A DNA stretch of 56,775 bases from assembly GCF_000426705.1 (NCBI RefSeq), contig NZ_KE384556.1, positions 1-56,775 on the forward strand, given 5' to 3'. The position numbers and the translations under genes were made by a program. Every line of letters begins with the position of its first letter. Positions within the stretch are counted from its first letter, which is position 1. Below, in pieces: positions 1 to 8,417 of this stretch. The stretch is from Spirochaeta cellobiosiphila DSM 17781 (GTDB lineage Bacteria; Spirochaetota; Spirochaetia; DSM-17781). The notes below the pieces were generated by a model. The model searched no databases and had not been told where the DNA came from. It worked only from the letters and a program-made list of their open reading frames with translations.

Positions 1-234
1 GTGAAAGCCGGTATGCTTGGGTCCTTGGCTTGTGGGCTTTGGTTCTTCCCCTTACATAGGCTTCTTCTCAGCTGTTTCCGGAATATCGAGAAGTTTTTTG
101 AAAGTTTTTTTCGAGAATTGGATGTTTTTTCGTCTTTTTTTCTATTTTTACTTAACAAAAATACTTAACAGACAATAAGAATTGAGAGTTCTTTAGCTTT
201 GACTAGGATTCATTAAAGAAAAGAAGGGTTAAAT
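1..234. other. Window-edge intergenic stretch, T-rich on the + strand, no gene supported
   Basis: The stretch has long T runs between about 90 and 150 and a repeated TCGAGAA (near 85 and 111). The + strand is open from the window edge to a TAA at 166-168, but the reading is Phe/Leu-rich low-complexity sequence. A leftward reading ending in a TAA near 52-54 (last residues ETAEKKPM) has no start codon. I cannot assign a gene or RNA here. Confidence 0.4.
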
Positions 235-259
235 AAAGCTTCTCATTAAGAGAAGCTTT
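235..259. terminator. Hairpin terminator after the PEGA-protein gene
   Basis: A perfect 10-bp stem (AAAGCTTCTC / GAGAAGCTTT) with a 5-nt loop lies just past the stop codon of the leftward PEGA-protein gene. On the leftward strand the stem is followed by ATTTAA, a weak U-tract; on the other strand by TATAAG. It most likely ends the two-gene leftward unit and may work in both directions. Confidence 0.7.
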
Positions 260-266
260 TATAAGA

Positions 267-1016
267 TTATTGAATAGAAAAGCTAAGATTGGGAACGATA
301 GTATAGGTTTGCCCAGCAGCAAAATTATAACTCTGCTCAGTACTCATATCACCAAATTCGATACGAAGTCTGTGATTTCCAGGTAATACTTCAAAGCGAT
401 ATCCCATGCGTTGACCGTCAAGATACACTTTGAGGCTTTGATTGGAATATTGTATATTTACTTGAGCATTGGCTGGTTGCATATTGATATTAATCGTTAA
501 CGGACTTCTTACATCAAAAGTCTGTTCAAAATCCCTATACCCAGGACTAGTAGCTTTGATACTGTGTCTTCCTATGGATAACTCCGTAACATAGGGGAAG
601 TTAAGACTGGCCCCTTGAGCTCCAACCCATTGTCCATCAATATACAAACGCAGAGGCGTAACGGAACTGTTGATGCTAACCCTAGCGGATAGCGGCTGAA
701 AACTTAAGTTAACCTCCCTATCACCATTAACAACGACAGTTTGTTTTATAGTACCCTGATTAGGGCTCTGGGCCTCAATGTTATACGTACCTCTAATCAA
801 AGGGATTCTGGTTGGAAGATTTAAATATCCTTTCCCCCATCTTTGACCATTGATGTATATCATAGCTTTATCAGCAGTTCCGACGAAGGTAACATTGAAT
901 TTGTGCTCACTAACAGAACTATTGGAAGAGGAAGACGAAGCAGGAGCGGCACTACGTTGTGCAAACACAGTAAAAGGAATCAATCCAATTAATAATAATA
1001 ATATAAACCTTTTCAT
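267..1016 (-). CDS. Secreted PEGA-repeat protein
   Basis: This 249-residue protein has a typical signal peptide (about residues 1-19, ending VFAQ), so it is exported; there is no lipobox cysteine. After a Ser-rich linker come three PEGA-like modules of about 65 residues each. Each contains a short strand such as MIYINGQRWG, LYIDGQWVG or VYLDGQRMG, followed by a P/G-H/Y-x-I turn. PEGA modules are small beta-sandwich domains found on the outside of cells, often in surface-layer or envelope-binding proteins; no enzymatic residues are visible. The start has a good ribosome site (AAGGAG, 5 nt before ATG). The gene begins 9 bp after the lipoprotein gene at 1026-2060, so the two are probably co-transcribed and may act together at the cell surface. 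Domain type is fairly sure; the role is unknown. Confidence 0.8.
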   Translation of the reverse strand: MKRFILLLLIGLIPFTVFAQRSAAPASSSSSNSSVSEHKFNVTFVGTADKAMIYINGQRWGKGYLNLPTRIPLIRGTYNIEAQSPNQGTIKQTVVVNGDREVNLSFQPLSARVSINSSVTPLRLYIDGQWVGAQGASLNFPYVTELSIGRHSIKATSPGYRDFEQTFDVRSPLTININMQPANAQVNIQYSNQSLKVYLDGQRMGYRFEVLPGNHRLRIEFGDMSTEQSYNFAAGQTYTIVPNLSFSIQ

Positions 1017-1025
1017 GTATTCTCC

Positions 1026-2060
1026 TTATCTTTGGATGATCACTATAGAAGATTCATCTTCTATTCGAACACCTTTATTTATACCATAAACAGCATTCTT
1101 GTTTTCATCTGCGTTAACAGAGCTAATATTCCCTGCGCTATATATCAAAACCTGACCAGCCGCATATTTTATGGAAGCAACATGTAAAGTGGTCTCTGCC
1201 GTATCAAAAGGGACTTCCCATGTACCATATAGTGTAGACCCTTGCATGATAAACAATCGAGCATCAGCTGCGGGTATACTATTATCAGTCAAACCAGTAA
1301 TATACTGGTTATTAGTATCAAAAGTACCATCACTTTTTAAGCGCCCATAAGAATCAATATAAATTCTAACTTCATCTTGAGGAACACCATTAACATCACC
1401 AGCACTAGAATTATAGTAAGGAGTCCCACTAATTCTAATGGTTTCAACCCTTGGTTCTGAAGAAGATGTTCCATTATAACCTTCTTTAGATCCAGTTAAG
1501 TCATAAGGGGCTTTAACGTCTCTTTTCAAACTCAGATTGGCACTACCAGAGGTTTGGGATGGGGAACTTGATTCGACAACAGTTCTCGAAGAGGCACCTG
1601 AAGGAGCACTCAATTTTAAGTCAAGATCATAGTCTGTGTTATCCCACTGAAGAAATATCAAGATATCCGTACTATTACTAGGTGTCTGATATCCAATTAA
1701 ATCAGGTAGAATGGTATTACTTCCTGTTATATCAACATACATAGGAACAAAAGTATAACCACTTAACTCTCCAGTTAATTTGTATGTTCCATTTTCAACA
1801 CCATTAAAAGTATAGGAACCTCCTGAACTCAAATAAGTGGTATAAGTAGAATAACTCCTTAAAACACCATCCTCATATCGAGTTAATTTGACTCGAGTGC
1901 TAGACATTCCATAATAATAACTACTAGTTGTAGCAACTTCAGCATTAACAACATTACCACTAACATCATAATTAGCTGTTTCTGTGACAGTTACCTGACA
2001 GCTTGATATAAGGCCAATAATGATAGCCATTGATAAAAAAATAATATGATATTTTCTCAT
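1026..2060 (-). CDS. Putative lipoprotein with carboxypeptidase-regulatory-like and DUF2135-like domains
   Basis: This 344-residue protein carries a lipoprotein signal with the lipobox ISSC at about residues 18-21, so it should be anchored to a membrane, probably facing the periplasm or outside. Residues about 30-130 resemble a carboxypeptidase-regulatory-like beta-sandwich (the GSYTFNGVENGTYKLTG turn). Residues about 135-215 begin ILIFLQWDNTDYDLDLKL, which resembles the DUF2135/YfaP-type domains whose signature is W(D/N)xxxxDLDLxV. Ser, Thr and Tyr are very abundant, as in surface proteins. The ATG has a GGAGC ribosome site. It is the first gene of a two-gene unit with the PEGA-repeat protein downstream. 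The function is not known; an adhesive or structural surface role is only an inference. Confidence 0.7.
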   Translation of the reverse strand: MRKYHIIFLSMAIIIGLISSCQVTVTETANYDVSGNVVNAEVATTSSYYYGMSSTRVKLTRYEDGVLRSYSTYTTYLSSGGSYTFNGVENGTYKLTGELSGYTFVPMYVDITGSNTILPDLIGYQTPSNSTDILIFLQWDNTDYDLDLKLSAPSGASSRTVVESSSPSQTSGSANLSLKRDVKAPYDLTGSKEGYNGTSSSEPRVETIRISGTPYYNSSAGDVNGVPQDEVRIYIDSYGRLKSDGTFDTNNQYITGLTDNSIPAADARLFIMQGSTLYGTWEVPFDTAETTLHVASIKYAAGQVLIYSAGNISSVNADENKNAVYGINKGVRIEDESSIVIIQR

Positions 2061-2272
2061 TTCTGCTCCTATAAATTTATACTACCTGTAACAAAAAGCA
2101 CTTACAGTAATCCCACTTTTTTACATGATTATTTCACCATTTTAAGTGAAATTCCATGTTATGATCCTTTTTTTAACAAAACAAGCTCTTTTCTACAATG
2201 ATTCTAGTAATATTTGTGACAGAATACAAAGAATTATTATTATCTTTATAACGAGCCTTTGTGCTTATCAAT
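2061..2272. other. AT-rich intergenic region upstream of the lipoprotein gene
   Basis: This 212-bp gap must hold the promoter of the leftward lipoprotein gene and the end of the methyltransferase transcript. An inverted repeat (ATTTCAC at 2131-2137, GTGAAAT at 2146-2152, 8-nt spacer) could be an operator. I see no convincing terminator hairpin and no small gene. Confidence 0.4.
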
Positions 2273-3040
2273 TCATCCAAGATTAACAGGTTCTTTTGTG
2301 GCTACTATTCGCAGGCGTACATAGTCCGCATACCATTGGCCTTCTCTGTAGTTGGTGAGCACCATTTTTTCCTCAACGTCCTTTAAGATAACCTCCACTT
2401 TGTCAGCCCCTATCCCTTCGAGAAAGGACGAACAAAACATGGCGATCCAATTCCGCAATCCATCTTGATCAGATAGGACGGTGGGACGATCAAAGTGTTT
2501 AGCATAGACGACGCGGAAGCCTATACCCTCAAGAAGGGTGGAATATTCTCCAAGGGAAGGGAAATACCATTTCTGACGTTTCATATGGTCTTCATAACCT
2601 TCCTTCTTAAGTGATTGACATAGGGCCTTCAGGACATGACTCACATTGCCCTGCCCTCCGAACTCGGCTACGAAACGCCCCCCTGGTTTTAGACAATGAT
2701 AGATGCTTTGGGCGGCCTTTTCTTTTTCCAAGACCCAGTGAAGGGCTGCATTGGAGAAGACCCCATCAAAGCTTTGGTCAAAGTGAAAGTCTTCTGCCCT
2801 CTGATTTTCAAAAGTAAGATGGGGGTACTTCTCTTTGGCAGATTTAAGCATATCCTTCGAACTATCTATCCCCACCACATGGGCACCTTCTTGGCTAATC
2901 TGATTAGCCAGATCGCCAGTCCCACAACCTAAATCCAGGATGCGTTCCCCCTTCCCGGGGTTCAACATCTCAATAAGCTCTGCTCCGTATTGGGATACAA
3001 AGTTATGTTTTGAGTCATATAATTCTGATTTCCATTTCAT
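2273..3040 (-). CDS. Class I SAM-dependent methyltransferase
   Basis: The 255-residue protein has the classic class I Rossmann methyltransferase motif I (ILDLGCGTGDLANQ, about residues 34-47), an acidic end to strand 2 (VVGIDSS) and the motif near FDGVFSNAALHWV. The last pattern is typical of the trans-aconitate 2-methyltransferase / UbiE-like group that methylates small molecules, but the substrate cannot be read from sequence. Its start overlaps the stop of the upstream glucosidase gene by 4 bp (ATGA-type coupling), so it is translated from the same message as the GH13 gene. The pairing with a sugar hydrolase gives no obvious substrate clue. Confidence 0.85.
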   Translation of the reverse strand: MKWKSELYDSKHNFVSQYGAELIEMLNPGKGERILDLGCGTGDLANQISQEGAHVVGIDSSKDMLKSAKEKYPHLTFENQRAEDFHFDQSFDGVFSNAALHWVLEKEKAAQSIYHCLKPGGRFVAEFGGQGNVSHVLKALCQSLKKEGYEDHMKRQKWYFPSLGEYSTLLEGIGFRVVYAKHFDRPTVLSDQDGLRNWIAMFCSSFLEGIGADKVEVILKDVEEKMVLTNYREGQWYADYVRLRIVATKEPVNLG

Positions 3041-4713
3041 TTTACTAACTGATACACCCTTGCTTCGTATGGTCTAAGAACAAATTGGTCAATATCTTCC
3101 TTGGGATTCACTGAATAATTGCTGATCAATAACTTTAAAGAGTTAAACGCAATCTCTTCAGGTAAGTAGAAGAGAGGGATTTCTTCACTAAAGTTAAGAA
3201 TCACAAGGAGAACTTGATCCTCTAAAGTTCTTGTGAAGGCATAAATTTCTTTATGCTCTGGAAGGATAATATCATACTGACCGTACACGATGATATCGTA
3301 TTCTCGCCGAAGGGCAATAAGCTTTTGATAATAGTAGTAAATGGAATTTTTATCGGCCAGGGCTTGTTCCACATTGATATCAACATAGTTAGGATTCACC
3401 TGAATCCAGGGGGTACCGGTGGTAAAGCCTCCCTGGGAGCTCCCATCCCATTGGACAGGAGTACGGGCGTTGTCACGGCTCTTTTGCTTTATTAGAGTGA
3501 GTATCTCACTGGGATCTCCCCCCTTTAGGTTCACCTCTTCTTTATACCAATTCAGAGTTTCAATATCCCTATAAGCCTCAATGCTCTGGAAATCCACATT
3601 GGTCATTCCTATTTCTTCACCTTGATAAATGTAGGGGGTTCCCTGAATGAGGTGATTAAAGGTAGCTAAGAGCTTAGCCGACTCAACACGGTATTCCTGA
3701 TCATTCCCAAAACGGGAGACAGGTCGAGGTTGATCATGATTACAGAGATAATTACTATTCCATCCTTTCCCGTTTAAATCATTCTGCCAACGATTGGTGA
3801 TGCGTTTCAAATCTGATAAGGACCAGGATTGTAGACGATCCCGCCCCCCATCCATGTCCATCAACTCGAACTGGAAGACCATATTAAGCACACCAGAGTT
3901 TTCATCCGTTAATTCAGACGCTTCTGTTGTGGATATGGAAGGGGTCTCTCCTACGGTTATGATGTCATAATGCTGAAGAACCTTGTCCTTCATTTCCTGC
4001 AGATAAGGCATCATCTTAGGACCGTGGAGAAAATGCTGTCCTCCGAACTGATAAGGATGGTCATCTACGACTTCCGCATCAGGATATCCCGGAACTTTGG
4101 ATATCATATTAATAACATCCATGCGAAAACCATCGATCCCTTTTTCCAGCCACCAGGTCATCATGTTGAATATTTCCGTTCGAAGATCGGGATTATCCCA
4201 ATTAAGGTCCGGTTGTTTTTTGGAAAAAAGATGGAGGTAATATTCCTGAGTCGGCTCATGGAATTCCCAGGCGGAACCGCTAAACCAGGATTTCCAGTTA
4301 TTAGGAGGCATCCCATCCCTGCCTTCTTGCCATATATAATAGTCACGATAAGGGTTGTCCCTGGATTTCTTTGATTCTATAAACCATTGGTGTTCATCTG
4401 AGGAATGGTTGACCACTAAGTCCATAACCATTTTGATGTCACGTTGGTGCATTTCCCTTAATAGCTCATCCCAATCCTCAAGGGTCCCGAACTCAGCCAT
4501 AATATCCTGATAATCACTAATATCATAACCATTGTCATCATTAGGGGATTTGTATATAGGGGATAGCCATATGACACCTACCCCAAGATCCTTTAGGTAA
4601 TCAAGCTTTTGAATGATTCCTTGTAAGTCCCCGATCCCGTCTCCATTGCTGTCATAGAAACTCCGGGGATAGATCTGATACACCACACGTTCTTTCCACC
4701 AGGCTTTTTTCAT
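3037..4713 (-). CDS. GH13 oligo-1,6-glucosidase-type alpha-glucosidase
   Basis: At 558 residues this is a standard-length cytoplasmic GH13 subfamily 31 enzyme with no signal peptide; it starts KKAWWKERVVYQIYPRSF, as that family does. Visible catalytic residues are the nucleophile Asp199 (GFRMDV), the acid/base Glu256 (GETPSI) and the stabilising Asp327 (NHDQPR), along with the conserved DLVVNH loop at 98-103. The residue after the nucleophile is Val200. In GH13_31 enzymes Val at this position is linked to alpha-1,6 specificity (isomaltose, panose), while Ala, Thr or Gly favours alpha-1,4 substrates. It likely cleaves glucose from the non-reducing ends of imported isomalto-oligosaccharides. 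It lies 20 bp after the PucR-type regulator gene and overlaps the methyltransferase gene by 4 bp. AGGAG precedes the ATG. Confidence 0.92.
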   Translation of the reverse strand: MKKAWWKERVVYQIYPRSFYDSNGDGIGDLQGIIQKLDYLKDLGVGVIWLSPIYKSPNDDNGYDISDYQDIMAEFGTLEDWDELLREMHQRDIKMVMDLVVNHSSDEHQWFIESKKSRDNPYRDYYIWQEGRDGMPPNNWKSWFSGSAWEFHEPTQEYYLHLFSKKQPDLNWDNPDLRTEIFNMMTWWLEKGIDGFRMDVINMISKVPGYPDAEVVDDHPYQFGGQHFLHGPKMMPYLQEMKDKVLQHYDIITVGETPSISTTEASELTDENSGVLNMVFQFELMDMDGGRDRLQSWSLSDLKRITNRWQNDLNGKGWNSNYLCNHDQPRPVSRFGNDQEYRVESAKLLATFNHLIQGTPYIYQGEEIGMTNVDFQSIEAYRDIETLNWYKEEVNLKGGDPSEILTLIKQKSRDNARTPVQWDGSSQGGFTTGTPWIQVNPNYVDINVEQALADKNSIYYYYQKLIALRREYDIIVYGQYDIILPEHKEIYAFTRTLEDQVLLVILNFSEEIPLFYLPEEIAFNSLKLLISNYSVNPKEDIDQFVLRPYEARVYQLVK

Positions 4714-4733
4714 ATTTATTAACTCCTACTATA

Positions 4734-5915
4734 TTATTGTAGAGGAGTATCTGAGATTCTGCTGTTTAAATATTCTAAAATGGGAAAAGACAGAACAAGC
4801 CAGCTATTATTGCTACATTCCTTTATATTTATATCAAATTGTTCTTCTAACTGATTAATCCGGTATTTCAAAGTATTGATATGAATATTGAGAGTATGGG
4901 CTATTTCTTTTTGCCCATATTGATGGCAAATAAGTAGCTCTGCTGTTTTAAAATATTGGCTGTTATTACTAATATCATACTCATATAAATGGATAACCTT
5001 GTGGTGAACCAGACTCATTAAATCCATTTGTTTTTCTAAGACACTTAATAGAAAGGGGGACATATGCTCATCGAGTTTAATGAGAAGGGGCCCCTGGGAG
5101 GAAAGGGGATAGAGCTTCTTCAATTGCTCATACATATAATAAGTTCGCCTTAGTTCCACATAAGGAAGTCCCACAATGAGCTTAGTATGATTCTCCTGAC
5201 AAATGGAGGTCCATTGGGACTCTTTCTTAAGATAATCATTATAAGGGACACAGCAGATCCCGCCCTTTGCATCTATATCCACTAAACTAGTAGGATGGAT
5301 TTCTTTAAAAAGCCTAAGGTAATAGTCCTGACTTTGTTCCAGATCAGATCCTTCCCTTTGGGAAGTTAATAGCAAAAGGACAAAAGAATCATCCATACAA
5401 AAATTCTGGATACGCATGTTGTGTTCAATCATTCTATCCGAAGGATTTTGTGTGGTCAGAAGATAATGGAGGAAGAGATTATCCTTAACCCGGTAATGGT
5501 GGAATAGTTGATTCCGTTGGAGGATAATGGTAATGGCCTTAAGGGATTCTTCAAAATAAGGCGAATCCAAGTCATAGTTATCGGTTAAGAAACAGGTAAC
5601 CTTGGCGATGTGCTTACCTTCAGATACACAATCCCCAATCAAACAGTCACGCTTCAACACAGGAGAATGGTGGAGAATAGATCCGTATTTCTTGATTTCC
5701 CTATGAATAATGTCTTCAGGCTGTAACCCAACAATAACATCATAGAACTGGTCGACATCCTGAATACTATTATAAATTTCCGTAGCCAAAGGTGAGGCCG
5801 CGATCAGGTTATAGGCATTGTCCATAACCCAGATTCCCCCTTTATATTCCTCCTCTATTACTCCTAAAATCTCATCAAGAGACTGATTTGAGTAGAGCAA
5901 ATCTAACCATTCCAT
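4734..5915 (-). CDS. PucR/CdaR-type transcriptional regulator
   Basis: This 393-residue cytoplasmic protein ends in a PucR C-terminal helix-turn-helix (about residues 335-375; the core reads GQKEIAHTLNIHINTLKYRI, with the typical N-T-L-x-Y-R-I-x-x-L). The middle shows the weak GGDEF-like sensory region common in CdaR/PucR regulators, and the N-terminal part contains ligand-domain-like sequence (IWVMDNAYNLIAASP). Such proteins usually sense small metabolites and activate nearby genes. It is divergent from the FMN/FAD reductase gene across 110 bp and is followed, 20 bp on, by the GH13 gene, so either could be its target. The ATG has an AAGGAG site. Confidence 0.88.
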   Translation of the reverse strand: MEWLDLLYSNQSLDEILGVIEEEYKGGIWVMDNAYNLIAASPLATEIYNSIQDVDQFYDVIVGLQPEDIIHREIKKYGSILHHSPVLKRDCLIGDCVSEGKHIAKVTCFLTDNYDLDSPYFEESLKAITIILQRNQLFHHYRVKDNLFLHYLLTTQNPSDRMIEHNMRIQNFCMDDSFVLLLLTSQREGSDLEQSQDYYLRLFKEIHPTSLVDIDAKGGICCVPYNDYLKKESQWTSICQENHTKLIVGLPYVELRRTYYMYEQLKKLYPLSSQGPLLIKLDEHMSPFLLSVLEKQMDLMSLVHHKVIHLYEYDISNNSQYFKTAELLICHQYGQKEIAHTLNIHINTLKYRINQLEEQFDINIKECSNNSWLVLSFPILEYLNSRISDTPLQ

Positions 5916-5955
5916 ACCTTCTCCTTGTCTTAAAAGGACAAATCAATAAATAAAT

Positions 5956-5965
5956 ATCTATAGAT
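5956..5965. promoter_or_regulatory. Palindrome in the divergent PucR-reductase promoter region
   Basis: A perfect 10-bp palindrome, ATCTATAGAT, sits about 40 bp upstream of the PucR-type gene and 60 bp upstream of the reductase gene. It lies in the 110-bp shared control region, where a regulator operator would be expected. A GACGTC palindrome is nearby at 5977-5982. Function is inferred only from place and symmetry. Confidence 0.3.
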
Positions 5966-6025
5966 TATGTCCGAAGACGTCAAGGAGAGGGAGAGATAAA
6001 ATAAAACAAAACTTGTGAGGTTAAT

Positions 6026-7891
6026 ATGAAAAAACGATTCAGTATCCTATGGGTTTCCTTATTATTACTATCACTTATGGCCTGTGGTAATCATAAAGAA
6101 GCTCAGATACATTACACACCAGGAACCTATGAAGGAACCGGTCAAGGTCACAACGGGGACATTGAGGTGGAAGTTACCCTTAGTGAAAACAAAATTGAAA
6201 ACATCAAGATTGTAAAAAACACCGAAACCGAATCTATAGCTCAAACGGCTATGACGAAAATTCCCGATTCCATCATCAAAGAACAAAGCTTAGCCGTTGA
6301 TACCGTAACAGGAGCGACCTTAGCTTCAGAAGCTATTGTGAATGCCGTAACAGACGCCCTAAAAAAATCTGGAGTGGATGTTACCAAACTTCAGATAGAA
6401 AAGAAGAAGGATGAGAAAACTCAGGTCAAATCCTTAAAGGCTGATATGGTCATCATTGGATCAGGAGCCGCAGGAACTGCCGCCGCCCTAACAGCGACAG
6501 AAGAAGGGGCTACCGTCATTGTTCTGGAAAAAGCGCCCGTTCCAGGAGGACTATCAAAACTGGCGGGGGGGATCTTTGCTATAGATTCTACTGATCAAAA
6601 GAAGGCTGGAGTAGCAGGAACCTATACCCTTCAAGACATTATTGCAAAATGGCAGAACTACAATGCCTATCTGTCCGATGCGAATATGTTCTATTCTGTA
6701 TTCCACAATTCTGGTGATACCGCTGATTGGCTAGAACAGAATGGTTTTAATTTTACCTTTGTAGGAAATGAACAAGCAGCTCATGAAGACGACTACCCTA
6801 CCTATCATGCCTATGCTGATCAAAGTAAGAAATTAGATTACTTCCAAGCCGCTTTGAAGATTGTTGAAGAACGGGGAGGACAAATATTCTACGAAACAAC
6901 CGCCACCGAACTTGTGGGAGATTCTACAAAAGTAACTGGCGTTAAAGCCAAAGAAGCTAACGGAACCATCCTTAATATAACAAGCCCTCATGTCATCATG
7001 GCAACAGGGGGAGCAGGAGCCAACAAAGAACTGATTAAGAAGTACAACGGCTTTGACTTAATGAACATCAGTACAGGAACTCAAACAGGGGATGCTATTA
7101 AGATGGGAAAAGCCCTTGGCGTGGGAGAGGGAAAATCTATTGCCGAATTACACGGGGTAACCGTACCAGGATATGTTCCTAATACTCCAGAACGTGAACC
7201 CTTAACTTATTTAGCGTACTTCCCCACTTCTGTCTTTATCAATCATTCAGGCTACCGCTTTGTGGAAGAGGACATTGTTTTTGACACAGCCCTGACAGCC
7301 AATGCGGCTTATGAACAGGGAGGATCCTATTATTCTGTCATGTCTACAGATATGATTGATACTTTGGAATCCAAAGGACCAACCGCTTATGGAAATTATC
7401 CTGATGTGAATTACCAAGTAGGGATGCCCCTCTATCCAGTTAAGGAAGCCTGGACTGGATTAACAGCATCATTAAATAAGGGAGTGGAAGAAGGAACTGT
7501 TATCAAAGGTAATACTCTAGAAGATCTAGCCAAAGCGATTGGTGTTGATCCAGCTATCCTTCAAGGAACTTTTGATCAATACAATGACTTTGTTAAAAAA
7601 GGGGAAGACAGTATGTTCGGTAAGAAATCCCCCTATCTGGAACCAATGAATGAAGGTCCTTATTATGCAGTGGTTACCGTTCCTGTATCCCTTGGACAAA
7701 TCGGTGGTCTAGCGGTAGATAGTGGATTACATGCCTTGAACAACCAAGGTAAAGTCATTCAAGGCTTATTTTTAGCTGGTAATGATGTGGCATCAATCTA
7801 TAATAATACCTACCCAACTGTCGAAGGAATATCCCTGGGATTTGCCTTTAATTCGGGAAGATTAGCGGCTCAAACAGCCCTTAAGAAATAA
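6026..7891 (+). CDS. Flavinylated extracytoplasmic FMN/FAD reductase lipoprotein (fumarate/urocanate-reductase family)
   Basis: This 621-residue protein has a lipoprotein signal (lipobox LMAC, Cys20). Residues about 30-115 are an FMN-binding domain with the flavinylation motif DTVTGAT (Asp92, Thr98), the site to which ApbE-type transferases attach FMN through a phosphoester. A linker leads to a FAD-binding fumarate-reductase-type domain (GSGAAG at 145-150, VIVLEKA at strand 2, GYRFVEED, and C-terminal EGISLGFAFNSGRLAAQ). In this family FMN passes electrons to FAD, which reduces an organic acceptor such as fumarate, urocanate or an acrylate outside the cytoplasmic membrane. The acceptor here is not known. 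The ribosome site is GTGAGG, and a strong hairpin follows the stop. It is divergent from a PucR-type regulator. No apbE gene or electron donor is in the window. Confidence 0.9.
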   Translation: MKKRFSILWVSLLLLSLMACGNHKEAQIHYTPGTYEGTGQGHNGDIEVEVTLSENKIENIKIVKNTETESIAQTAMTKIPDSIIKEQSLAVDTVTGATLASEAIVNAVTDALKKSGVDVTKLQIEKKKDEKTQVKSLKADMVIIGSGAAGTAAALTATEEGATVIVLEKAPVPGGLSKLAGGIFAIDSTDQKKAGVAGTYTLQDIIAKWQNYNAYLSDANMFYSVFHNSGDTADWLEQNGFNFTFVGNEQAAHEDDYPTYHAYADQSKKLDYFQAALKIVEERGGQIFYETTATELVGDSTKVTGVKAKEANGTILNITSPHVIMATGGAGANKELIKKYNGFDLMNISTGTQTGDAIKMGKALGVGEGKSIAELHGVTVPGYVPNTPEREPLTYLAYFPTSVFINHSGYRFVEEDIVFDTALTANAAYEQGGSYYSVMSTDMIDTLESKGPTAYGNYPDVNYQVGMPLYPVKEAWTGLTASLNKGVEEGTVIKGNTLEDLAKAIGVDPAILQGTFDQYNDFVKKGEDSMFGKKSPYLEPMNEGPYYAVVTVPVSLGQIGGLAVDSGLHALNNQGKVIQGLFLAGNDVASIYNNTYPTVEGISLGFAFNSGRLAAQTALKK

Positions 7892-7900
7892 AACAATATT

Positions 7901-7937
7901 CAGTAGTAGCCTTTTTTCAACTTAGGGGCTACTACTG
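7901..7937. terminator. Bidirectional hairpin terminator
   Basis: An 11-bp perfect stem (CAGTAGTAGCC / GGCTACTACTG) with a 15-nt loop lies between the convergent ends of the reductase gene and the C_GCAxxG_C_C gene. T-rich sequence follows on both strands, so it can serve both transcripts. Confidence 0.75.
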
Positions 7938-7952
7938 CTTATTTAATAATTA

Positions 7953-8405
7953 TTATTTGTAGGCGAATATCCCTTCTGAATGCATTTGTTCAAAGGTCTC
8001 AATGGCTGTTCTAACACAGCTATGACAGACTTTCTGCTTTATGCCCTTTTCTTTAAAGTAGGCCTGTCCTTCCTCTGTATTGAGATCACACTGAACCAGT
8101 TCTTTACAGAGCATTGTTCCTGTTCTCTTTTCAAATCGGGAAGCTAAATCATGAATGATGAGCTTCTGTTGAACCTTGTCTTCAGGAGTCTCGGGTAAGG
8201 GAGAAACAAAGCCTGTTACCATAAAAGCCCCTGTAAGAGCTCCGCACACCGATTGTAATCCTCCCATTCCAGCCCCGAAGGAAGAGGCCATATGGAGGAT
8301 ATCCCTGGAACTTAAGGGGATTAGGTCCTCAAAGGCTATAGCGACAGATTGGGCACAGTTTGTGCTTGTATCGAAATGCTCCAGGGCTTTTTTACATCTA
8401 TCCAT
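7953..8405 (-). CDS. C_GCAxxG_C_C family putative redox protein
   Basis: This 150-residue protein matches the C_GCAxxG_C_C family: Cys17 in TNCAQSV, the CGALTG motif at 54-59 after the FGAGMGG turn, and later cysteines at 100, 106, 127 and 130. The cysteine pattern suggests a metal or disulfide redox role, but the biochemical function of the family is not established. There is no signal peptide, so it is cytoplasmic. It starts 12 bp after the SDR gene with an AAGGAG site, so it is likely the last gene of that leftward unit. Confidence 0.85.
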   Translation of the reverse strand: MDRCKKALEHFDTSTNCAQSVAIAFEDLIPLSSRDILHMASSFGAGMGGLQSVCGALTGAFMVTGFVSPLPETPEDKVQQKLIIHDLASRFEKRTGTMLCKELVQCDLNTEEGQAYFKEKGIKQKVCHSCVRTAIETFEQMHSEGIFAYK

Positions 8406-8417
8406 CCTTATGTCTCC

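Noticed and set aside
1-168. Open frame on the + strand from the window edge to TAA
   Set aside because: The reading is low-complexity Phe/Leu from T runs, with no family resemblance and no visible start; more likely non-coding.
3970-4374. 134-codon open frame antisense to the GH13 gene (also 33208-33612 antisense to the permease gene)
   Set aside because: Both lie wholly opposite well-supported genes, have no ribosome site and no protein-like pattern; they are shadows of the real coding strand.
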